Positions 9,523 to 17,164 of a stretch of DNA of 64,000 nucleotides are shown here, in pieces (within the stretch, counting starts at the first letter, position 1; the number at the start of each line of letters is the position of its first letter). Below the pieces are notes generated by a model. That model did no database searches, was not told where the DNA came from, and worked only from the letters and a program-made list of their open reading frames with translations. A program made the position numbers and the translations under genes. Source of the stretch: Pyropia yezoensis (lineage: Eukaryota; Rhodophyta; Bangiophyceae; Bangiales; Bangiaceae); contig CM020618.1 in NCBI GenBank assembly GCA_009829735.1, positions 38,354,894 through 38,418,893 of the forward strand, read 5' to 3'.

Positions 9523-12500
9523 ATGCTAAACGACGAGAACGCCGCCGTGGCGGCGGCATTGGCTGCGGCTCGTGTGGTGACACGCGCGACGGACGAGGAC
9601 GATTACTACACTTTCGACGGCGGTGCAGACGACACGACAAGGACGGCGGCGGCGATGGCGGCAAGGATGGCGTTGGCGGCAAGGTTGGGCGCGGCACCCA
9701 CGGCGGCGGCGGCAAGGGCGAGGGAGCCATCCACGGCGGCGGCGGCAAGGGCGAGGGAACCATCCACGGCGGCGGCGGCAAGGGCGGGGGAGACAGCTCC
9801 GGCGTCAACGGCAGGGGCGGGGGCGCCAACCACGGCGGCAACGGCAGGCGAGACGGCGGCTGGTGTGGCAGGCGAGTCGGACCGACCGCAAGCGCCTAAC
9901 GCGACAGCTGCGGACGGTGTGGCGGGTGCGGCGGGAGCGGTGGGTGCCGCGGTTGCGGCGGGCGCGCCGGCTGCGGCCGGCGGCGACGAGGCACCAAGGC
10001 CCAACTCCCAGTCTACGGACGCCACGACAGCCGCCAACCCAGCCTCTGGGAGCAAGCGCACAAGGGACAAGGTGCGAAAGGTGTGGGGGTACTTTGAGCA
10101 AGGCACCAAGGACTACAGTCCCACATCTAGGACTAAGGAGGTGTTTTGCCTCTTCTGCGTGCGCGCCAAGAAGAGCAGGACACCCATCAACGGCAGGGCT
10201 GACGTGATGGCCACGCACCTGGCTACCAAGTGCAACTTTGCGACGCGTCGAGCAAGACTGGACGCGGCCGAGGACGACTCTTCTTCCCCGTCTCGCAAGC
10301 AACGTAAGCTCAACGCATCGGCATCAAGCGGCAGCGGGACAAGCACCGGCGGTCCCATGGATTCCCATCTGACGCGAGCGTGGACCCCCAGCATGACCAG
10401 GGAGTTCCAGGACGACCTTCTGGCCGCCCTCCTCTTCTCATCCATCCCGTTCAATGTGCTGGACGCTCCTGCCTGGCGCCACCTTTTTTCCAAGTGGATG
10501 CGCGGACTCAAGGCGCTTCCCGACCGCAAGACCATGCGTGGCCCCGTCCTGCGTCGTCTGCTGCAGGCGGTTATCGACGCCTTTATGAAGATCTACTTCA
10601 AGGGAGCCTACGTTACCATCTCCTTTGACGGGTGGAAGAGTCGGGCCGCCCGCAAGCTGCTGGGGCTGGTGTGCACCAACGTGGGCATGACTGACGGGGT
10701 GGTGTCATCGGACTTCCGCGGGACGGTCGACATCACTGGCGTCCCGGAGACGGCGGAGCTGGTGAAAGGCGCTGTGGAGGAGGAGGTGCAAAAGGCTGGG
10801 GCGGCGGGCGAGTTTGCCCTCCCGCAGCCCACCGGAGAGCGTCTGGCCACGTGCCCGTCGATGGTGGTGGGTCTGGTCAGTGACTCGGCGAGCTCGAATG
10901 TCCTGGCCAAGAAGATGCTCGCCTCTGCCAACGAGTCCCTGATCATCGTCGCCTGCTTCCCGCACCAGCTGAACCTCATGACGGGCGGCATCCTGAACCA
11001 CGAGTCGTTGGCCCCCATCGTCGCTAAGATGGTCATGGTCGTCGGCTGGTTCAGGAACTCTACTAAGTTCATGGGCCTGCTTGAGGCCCTGATGGTGAAG
11101 CGCCTGGCGTTCGTGACCAAGGGGGAGACACGCTGGTACTCTCATTACGGCATGGCGCACCGGCTGCTGGAGCTGAAGCCGGCGCTCGACCTGTTCTCCA
11201 CGAAGTACTGCGACGATGCGGCGCTGCTGGCTACCATGAATGGCGGCGCGGTCATTGACGAGCTGCGTAGCCGCCGCTTTTGGTCCATGGTGCGTGTCCT
11301 GTGCAAGATGCTGCTGCCGATCGTCAAGGAGATTGGGATGGCCGAGCGCCGCAACGCCAACCTGGCGGACGTGGCCTCCTCATTTGGCCGCCTGCACGCC
11401 TACTTCCTCAAGCTTCGTTCGGAAACGGCAACGCTGGCGGCTGATGGGTCTGGCACCTTGGCCCCCCCGTTTGTGCTCGCTGCCGACCCTTCCGTACGCG
11501 CCATCATCCACCAGCTCAGCGGCGCGACCCTCAAGATCTTGCAGTGGCGCTTCACGCGATACTACAACGTCAGTGAGCTGGTGCTCGCGCACGTGCTGGA
11601 CCCTGAGCGGGCTCTGACAGGCCTGTGTACGCAGCACGGGTGCTTTGCGGCTGTGGACAACGTGGTCGAGCACTTTGTGCGCTTGGCCGCGCGCTTCGGG
11701 ACGCTGCAGGGTGAGCAGTCGGCGGCGGTCACGCGGAGGGCCATTGCGGCCTTGGTGAAGTATCTCGCTGACGGGCCCGACTCCCTCTTGTTGTTCAACC
11801 CCAACGGCACTACTGCCCGTATTCCCGCGGTGGTGATGTGGGCCATGTGCTCCGAGTTCAACGGAACGGCGCTCCAGCAGGTGGCGCAGCGGCTCCTGTC
11901 GGTGTGCTGCCACGCGGCGGAGATGGAGCGCGTATGGTCGGGGATGGGCCTTGCCAACACGCCGGCGCGCTCCCGGCTCGACGTGGCCCGCCTGACAAGC
12001 ATGACTCGTGTGATGCTGCACCTGCGCGCGGAGCACGCCAAGGACAAGAGTGCAAGGGAGGCGTTTACGCCCGGCTGTCTGATGGAGGACGAGGAGGACA
12101 TCGCCGTCGCTGACACGGACGGCGTACGTTCCAGCCATGCTCGTTCTCAGGCGCCCCCGGACGGCTCCACGCCTGAGGTGGCTCGCGTGAATGACTTTGA
12201 CGAGCTGCGGGAGACGGGCCGGTCCCTGCGGGAAGAGCTGGACGAGGAGTTAGCTCTGTGCAGTCGGACGGGTCATCCTACGCCCGACGAGCTCGACGCC
12301 CAAGACGTTGACGGCGGTGGCGCGGAGCGGGAGTTCTCGGACGAGGTTGCAATGGCAAGGTACAGCGAGCTGCTGCGTCGCTGCGGCTCACAGGGGTCGA
12401 CCGGTGGACCCGCAGTGCCGTCGCCCAGCGGCAGAGGCGTGCCAGGGGCGGCAAATGGCGTTGGAGACGCGCGGACGGCGGCGCCAGTTGTGCTGCTGTG

Positions 12501-12570
12501 CAAGGTCTTCGACTCCTCGTGGTACCTGCGAGACGCGATCAGCAAGTATGGAGTGGAGCTCGAGGCGTGA
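9523..12570 (+). CDS. hAT transposase, intact, BED zinc finger type
   Basis: Catalyses cut-and-paste transposition of the surrounding element. It has 1015 aa, a single exon and no stops. Residues 1-175 are Ala/Thr/Gly-rich linker. A BED-type finger spans about 177-240 (C-x2-C in FCLFC, then HLATKC). The catalytic region has SFDGWKS (Asp369), LVSDSASS (Asp454) and the hAT C-F-P-H motif (Cys478, His481) in ACFPHQLNL, then GETRWYSHYG. The C-terminal dimerisation part holds AEMERVWSGMGLANTPARSR with the expected third acidic residue Glu800. All three catalytic residues are present, so the enzyme may be active. The tail after about 860 is acidic and not conserved. The start is the first ATG after the C-rich repeat array; the N-terminal tail is too low in complexity to prove it. 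Confidence 0.93.
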   Translation: MLNDENAAVAAALAAARVVTRATDEDDYYTFDGGADDTTRTAAAMAARMALAARLGAAPTAAAARAREPSTAAAARAREPSTAAAARAGETAPASTAGAGAPTTAATAGETAAGVAGESDRPQAPNATAADGVAGAAGAVGAAVAAGAPAAAGGDEAPRPNSQSTDATTAANPASGSKRTRDKVRKVWGYFEQGTKDYSPTSRTKEVFCLFCVRAKKSRTPINGRADVMATHLATKCNFATRRARLDAAEDDSSSPSRKQRKLNASASSGSGTSTGGPMDSHLTRAWTPSMTREFQDDLLAALLFSSIPFNVLDAPAWRHLFSKWMRGLKALPDRKTMRGPVLRRLLQAVIDAFMKIYFKGAYVTISFDGWKSRAARKLLGLVCTNVGMTDGVVSSDFRGTVDITGVPETAELVKGAVEEEVQKAGAAGEFALPQPTGERLATCPSMVVGLVSDSASSNVLAKKMLASANESLIIVACFPHQLNLMTGGILNHESLAPIVAKMVMVVGWFRNSTKFMGLLEALMVKRLAFVTKGETRWYSHYGMAHRLLELKPALDLFSTKYCDDAALLATMNGGAVIDELRSRRFWSMVRVLCKMLLPIVKEIGMAERRNANLADVASSFGRLHAYFLKLRSETATLAADGSGTLAPPFVLAADPSVRAIIHQLSGATLKILQWRFTRYYNVSELVLAHVLDPERALTGLCTQHGCFAAVDNVVEHFVRLAARFGTLQGEQSAAVTRRAIAALVKYLADGPDSLLLFNPNGTTARIPAVVMWAMCSEFNGTALQQVAQRLLSVCCHAAEMERVWSGMGLANTPARSRLDVARLTSMTRVMLHLRAEHAKDKSAREAFTPGCLMEDEEDIAVADTDGVRSSHARSQAPPDGSTPEVARVNDFDELRETGRSLREELDEELALCSRTGHPTPDELDAQDVDGGGAEREFSDEVAMARYSELLRRCGSQGSTGGPAVPSPSGRGVPGAANGVGDARTAAPVVLLCKVFDSSWYLRDAISKYGVELEA

Positions 12571-12619
12571 TCCAATGTATAACAGTGGGTGTTTCAATGC
12601 ATTGAAATTGAAATATAGG

Positions 12620-12734
12620 TGTGCTACTTTGTGCGTGACACGCTCTCAAAAGGGCGTGACTACGCCGTGATCGGGCGTGATCGGGCGTGATCGCACGTCA
12701 CGCGCGGGTTTTGGGCGCGTGATACCCAAGCCTA
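12620..12734. promoter_or_regulatory. hAT right subterminal repeats and terminal inverted repeat (12714-12734)
   Basis: GCGTGAC/GCGTGATC copies, including three in direct succession at about 12665-12690, mirror the left cluster. The final 21 bp are the perfect inverted copy of the left end and are followed by the target duplication TGTGCAGT (12735-12742). Confidence 0.85.
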
Positions 12735-12742
12735 TGTGCAGT

Positions 12743-12786
12743 TGTACACATGCACAACCGCCAAAATTGGGACGACTGCAATACCA
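12743..12786. repeat. right end of the MITE split by the hAT insertion
   Basis: Contains ACCGCCAAAATTGGGACGAC followed by TGCAATACC, the inverted counterpart of the 5207 end. See the 5207-5631 entry. Confidence 0.65.
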
Positions 12787-12805
12787 CCCCCGTATAAGCC
12801 CAGGT

Positions 12806-12870
12806 GGGCCTATAAGAGTGTTTCCACGGGTACCAACCATCTCGCATACCATCTCGCATATATTTTCGGA
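12806..12870. repeat. dispersed repeat with CCATCTCG motifs
   Basis: AGAGTGTTTCCACGGGTACC followed by AACCATCTCGCATACCATCTCG recurs in inverted orientation at 24845-24905 with a few changes. It is probably the end of a second MITE family. Confidence 0.6.
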
Positions 12871-13540
12871 ATGCTCATTTAAGGCGCCACGTGGCCGTTG
12901 AATGTCCAGTTGGCCAATGGGAGAGCCGCGCGGGCTCGTGGGTCCCCGGTAGAGGCCCGATTCGGGCCGTCGATTCAGATTCAGAGTTGAAAGGAGTTGC
13001 TGTAGTTGATTCAAGTCTCGAGTGCCACGTACACGACAGAGATGGTGGCGACTTGGTTTATACCATCTCGGAAACGATCTACCCCCCCCTAGTTCGTTTC
13101 CGAGATGGTCTAGACCATCTCGTTTCGGCTTGTGGGACGCCATATTGGGCTAGAGAACTGGCCCCGTTTGAAGGTTTCGCGGCATGTTTGAAAGCTTTGA
13201 GACATGATTCGGGGGTCCTGCCTGCGTTTCGGCGCGTACATACTGCAGGGGGGGGGATGGGCGCGGGTCATTGTGCTGTGCCGGCCCGATCGACACAGTT
13301 GCTGGCGCCCACTCGCGTGGATCCCTCCGGCTGGGGACTAGCACATGTCTGGCAGCCCTGTGTCCACGAGCGCTGACACGTACCCGGCCCAGCTATGTTG
13401 GGCCCAGCTATGCTGGGCGACTTCCTGGGGCAGCCACGAGTGGCCAATCCGCGGTTCTTTTGGCCGGTGGGGGCGGCGGGGGGGGGCGCTCACAGCAGCC
13501 CCGGGGCGGCCGCTTCGCGTCGGCCCGCCATGCCGGCGAG
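12871..13540. other. gene-free stretch
   Basis: Only short, unrecognised ORFs. It contains the hairpin at 13062-13109 and ends in G-rich repeats. Confidence 0.4.
13062..13109. repeat. perfect 16 bp inverted repeat (hairpin)
   Basis: ACCATCTCGGAAACGA (13062-13077) and TCGTTTCCGAGATGGT (13094-13109) are perfect complements around a 16 nt C-rich loop. A further ACCATCTCGTTTCGG follows. It shares the CCATCTCG word with the repeat at 12806. Confidence 0.8.
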
Positions 13541-13554
13541 TGTTCCAGGGGGTA

Positions 13555-13860
13555 CGGGGGGGCGGCGGCCAAGCGTGGCGGGCGTGGAACGCTGTTTTTT
13601 TTGGGGGGGGGGGCGCGAACGGCCCCGGGAATGGCGATGCACACCAGCCGTCGTCGCCGCGTGGCCCGACGATTCGAGGGGGCATGGGGGCGCGTGGCGT
13701 GCTGTTTGAGGGGGGGGGGCCGCCCGCGGCCCCGAAATGGCTGATCCGACCAGGCGGTCGGAACCGCAGGGCGCGTTCCTTGGCTGGGGGGGGAGCGTGG
13801 TGTGCTGTTTCAGGGGGGGGGGGCGCCAGCGGCCTCGAAAAGGCTGATCCATCCCGGCGG
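13555..13860. repeat. degenerate ~105 bp tandem repeat with G-runs
   Basis: Three copies of a unit with core GCGTGG..GCTGTTT, a G-run of 9-12, then CGGCC(C/T)CGAAA or a related sequence and GGCTGATCC (last two copies). The copies start near 13575, 13692 and 13795. Confidence 0.6.
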
Positions 13861-13904
13861 TCAGGGCTGGGCTGCTGTCCCTGTCCCCATCGCCGTCGTC
13901 ACCA

Positions 13905-14475
13905 CCACCGTCGGCGCGCGCTGCCAGTCGCCACCATCGCCGCGTCTGCCACCGCCATCTCGCCACCGTTGCGGTGTCCACCGCCACCTCGCCACCATCG
14001 CGGACACGACCGCCGTGGCCGCCACCGTCGCTGCGACCACCATCACGGCGGCTACCGGATCCACCGTCGCGGCCACGAGCATCGAGGCCACCACCATCGC
14101 GGCGACCGCCGCCGCGGCCGCGTAGCCGTCGCGGCCACCACCATCGCGGCCACCATCGCGGCCGCAACCTTCGCTACCAGCACCATCGCAGGTACCACCG
14201 TCGCGGCCACGACCATCTCGGCCGCCATCGTCGCGGCCGCCACCGTCGCGGCCACTACCGTCGGCCGCCACCGTCGCGGCCGCGTAGCCGTCACGGGTGC
14301 CACCATCGCGGGTGCCACCGTCGCGGGTGCCACCATCGCGGGTGCCACCATCGCGGGTGCCACCGTCGCGGCCGCCACCGTTGCGGCCGCCACCGTCGCG
14401 GCCGCCACCGTCGCGGCCGCCACCGTCGTGACTGCTGCCGTCGCGGCCACCGTCATCGCGGCGACCGCCGCCGCG
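13905..14475. repeat. GCCACCATCGCGG-type minisatellite upstream of the PIF transposase
   Basis: Dozens of short units built on GCCACC(A/G)TCGCGGCC and GTGCCACCATCGCGG, 12-15 bp, most regular at 14280-14430. It is open in several frames because unit lengths are multiples of three, so ORFs here (Ala-Thr-Val repeats) are not good evidence for a protein. It ends about 130 bp before the transposase. Confidence 0.85.
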
Positions 14476-14602
14476 GCCGTAACTGGCAAGGGCATCCTCT
14501 GGCATCTTTGAGGGGGACTCGCCATGGCCACCCACCATCCCGGAAATCGGGAGGCTTGGGAGGTGTCCGACGGATCGGGCGACGAGGCAGCGCGCCGCCG
14601 TT

Positions 14603-15670
14603 GTGGCTTCGCAGCTGTCTTTGTGCCGGCGAAAGCACTATGTCGCTCTGTCGGGTGCTATTGCACGGCGCCGACGTCGGGGCGGATCTGTCCCAGGCCG
14701 CCGCGCCAACCGGCGCCGCGATTTTGACGTCGGCTTTCGTGGCATCCAGCGGGACTACTTCGGCTTGGGTGGCCATCCTCCTGTTTATGGCGAGCAGGAC
14801 TTTGAGACGCGCTTCCGCGTGCCCCGCAGTGTGTTCATGGAGGTCTACAATGACGTCAAGGACCTCCCCTACTGGAAGAGGTCCACTCACGCAACAGAGC
14901 GCTCGCAGGCGTACGGGCTGCAGAAGGTTGTGGCCGCTTTTCGCGTGCTCGCATATGGCGAGGCCGCCGATCGTCCTGGCGAGTACTTGCGCTTGGCCAA
15001 GTCAACCACCGCCCTGGCCACACAGATGCTCGTGGACCACATCGTCGACAACTACGAGGATTCTTATCTGCGGCCGCCCACCAACGCGGAGCTGGCCCTC
15101 ATCCTCGACCGTAACGAGCAGCGGGGCATGCCGGGGTGCATGGGGAGCATCGACTGCTCACACTGGGTGTGGCGGATGTGTCCGAAGGCGCAGGCCGGGC
15201 AATACCAGGACTACAAGAAGCGGCGGTCGGTGGTAATGGAAACGGTTTGCGATGAGGATCTCTACATTAGGCATTTTTTTGTGGGGGCGCCCGGGAGCCA
15301 CAATGACATTAACGTGTGGGGCCGGTCGCCGTTATGCATGGACGTGATGAGCGGGGCGTGGCCGCCTGATATTTTTGAGTTTACACTGAACGGCCGCAGT
15401 CGTCGTTTGTTGTATTACGTGGCTGATGGCGTCTATCCCCATTTCCCCATTTTTGCCCGCCCCTTCTCGCGCGCCGCCAACAACACCACGAAGAAGCGCA
15501 CGTACAACCGGCTTCAGGAGGCACTGCGCAAGGACGTTGAGCGCCTCTACGGGGTCATGACGGCGCGGTTTCATATCCTGCAACACCCAGCGAAGTTCCA
15601 CAGCATGGACCGCATCATCCGCACCGCCAAAGCCGTCGCTATTCTACACAACATGGTCGTCGTCCAGTGA
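14603..15670 (+). CDS. PIF/Harbinger DDE transposase (plant transposon protein family)
   Basis: Transposase of the PIF/Harbinger superfamily; cuts the element ends and inserts at short target sites, normally with a Myb-like partner encoded by the same element. This frame has 355 aa. Recognisable parts: FETRFRVPRSVF (about 70), SIDCSHWVW with Asp184, QYQDYKKRRS, VGAPGSHNDINVWGRSP with Asp235, YYVADGVYPHFPIFARPF, then RLQEALRKDVERLYGVM with Glu313 and AILHNMVVV at the end. These match the order of the plant transposon protein domain. The frame stops at TGA 15668-15670, earlier than expected: the same frame stays open afterwards and reaches a conserved C-terminal block (next entry). A second, decayed copy of the family lies at 47.5-61.6 kb. 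The start at 14603 is the first ATG in this frame; the true N-terminus is uncertain. Confidence 0.88.
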   Translation: MASQLSLCRRKHYVALSGAIARRRRRGGSVPGRRANRRRDFDVGFRGIQRDYFGLGGHPPVYGEQDFETRFRVPRSVFMEVYNDVKDLPYWKRSTHATERSQAYGLQKVVAAFRVLAYGEAADRPGEYLRLAKSTTALATQMLVDHIVDNYEDSYLRPPTNAELALILDRNEQRGMPGCMGSIDCSHWVWRMCPKAQAGQYQDYKKRRSVVMETVCDEDLYIRHFFVGAPGSHNDINVWGRSPLCMDVMSGAWPPDIFEFTLNGRSRRLLYYVADGVYPHFPIFARPFSRAANNTTKKRTYNRLQEALRKDVERLYGVMTARFHILQHPAKFHSMDRIIRTAKAVAILHNMVVVQ

Positions 15671-16444
15671 CGCGACGGGTACCTTTCCCGGCGCCGCATG
15701 GGCGACGCATATGGGGTCCCTGGGGCTGCGGCGGCCGCCGTGGTGGTCGCGGAAGCCGCGGCGGCGGCGGCGGCCGCGGCAGCGGCGGCGGCGGCGGCGG
15801 CCGACGACAACTCAGCCGCGGAGCGGAGCGACGAACCGGCAGCTGGCGGACCTGGCGAGCGTTCCGAAGGTGGGGGTGTGGCGGCCGCGGGGAGTGAGAA
15901 CCCGACTGCCGGCCGCCCTGGCGGACGTGCTGGAGGTGGGGGCGGGGCGGCCGCTCCTGGATGCGTTCATTCAGCATATGGCGGAGCTGCCGCCCGGCCG
16001 GTAGGCGCCGGGAGAGGCAGAGGAGGAGGTGGAGGTGGATGTAGAGGCGGACCAGGCGGCGGGGCCGCCCGGCCGGTGGGTGTCGAATGAGGCGCAGGGG
16101 CAGGGGGTGGCGCCGGGCGAGTTTGGCGGGCTGAGGGTGGTGGTGGTGGTGGTGCCGCTCAAGGTGCACCAGCCGATGGAGGTGGGGCAGCAGGCGGTGG
16201 TGGTTCTGGGCGCAGCAGCGGGCCAGGTGGTTCTGCAGGCCGTGGTGGGACTGGGCGCGGTGGAGGCGCGGGGCGAGGTCGAGTGGACGGCCGCTCGGCC
16301 GCCGTACAACGGCGGTCGGCCGTGCGCAGCCCTGTTGAGCACGAGCGCCTGCGCGTGGACCTGATGGAGCATGTGTGGACGCACAGAAGGCGCGCGCTAG
16401 CTCCATATGTTCATCGGCATCACATGCTCACGCCGCAGCCGTAG
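15671..16444 (+). pseudogene. C-terminal extension of the PIF transposase behind premature TGA codons
   Basis: In the same frame as the transposase the sequence is open except for TGA at 15668-15670 and TGA at 16088-16090. It encodes an Ala/Gly-rich linker and then VEHERLRVDLMEHVWTHRRR with ALAPYVH, ending at TAG 16442-16444. The second copy has DHQALCYDLAAHIWKERKTY at its end, and PIF transposases commonly end in a DL..H.W block, so this is probably the original C-terminus. The full-length protein would be about 613 aa. Readthrough of the TGA codons cannot be excluded, but mutation is simpler. Confidence 0.6.
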
Positions 16445-17164
16445 TGTAGCGCGTGAGGCGCATGGAGCGAAAGGTTTTTTTTTCGCCTGCGGGTTTTTTT
16501 TTTTCCTTGAATAAGAAGCGTACGCTCTGACACACGCGGCCGGTCGGGCTCGTCCGCACAGCCCATGTGCGAAAAGGCTAAGGCGGCCGCCCAGGCGCGA
16601 CTGGCGGCCGGCCAAGGTGCGTGCCTGGGCGCGGCTGACGGGCAGACGCCCAGGCAGCCCCCGGCGACCGCCCAAGGCCGCCGCCGCCGCCGTGGCCGTG
16701 CCCCAGGTGCGGTCAGCGGCCGCTCTATAGCGGCCGCACTGAGGGTGCGGTGCCCGTGTCGCCGCGCACCGGGTGCGGCGGGCGGGCGCCCTCCCACCGT
16801 CGAGCGCGGGCAGCGGATCATGGCGCACCGGGGGGGGGGGGGGAAGGTACCTTGCAGCTGCGCGCACTCTGGGTAGGAGGGCGCACACAGGGCGAATGTG
16901 CCTCGCGTGGACTCCTTTTTTTGACAGGTCTCCGTAGAGAGAAAAGACGTGAGGTGCATCGTGCAAAGGTTTATGGCAGAGAAGCATGCATGAAACAAAG
17001 TCTACGCCCGACACCCAGTGATGATCACAGATGAAGACAAGCAGCAAGACGTTCAGGACAAAAGCAAAACACCAACGAAAAAAAACAGCGCTCGACAGAC
17101 ACAGAAACACAAACCAGGAAAAAAAAAAAAGAGACACCACCGGCACAGCAAAGCCACAAACCCA
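16445..17164. other. intergenic region between convergent PIF genes
   Basis: Two T-runs (about 16476-16514), a GC-rich middle with GCGGCCGC words, a G-run at 16830 and an A-rich end (17080-17130). It probably holds the 3' UTRs of both convergent genes. No gene seen. Confidence 0.5.

Larger units (their letters stand above)
5632..12734 (+). mobile_element. hAT-superfamily DNA transposon, 7.1 kb, with captured RRM gene fragment
   Basis: Both ends carry a perfect 21 bp inverted repeat, TAGGCTTGGGTATCACGCGCC, read inward from 5631 and from 12734. The flanks share TGTGCAGT (5624-5631 and 12735-12742), a perfect 8 bp target duplication if the first T of the left end is counted in it. An 8 bp duplication is typical of hAT. 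The right third holds an intact transposase ending 164 bp from the right terminus. The left 3.9 kb holds a U1A/U2B''-like gene fragment and unassigned DNA. Subterminal zones are rich in GCGTGAT repeats. The element sits inside a MITE. Confidence 0.85.

Noticed and set aside
13345-14511. 388 aa Ala-Thr-Val repeat ORF
   Set aside because: Explained by a 12-15 bp minisatellite; no non-repetitive domain.
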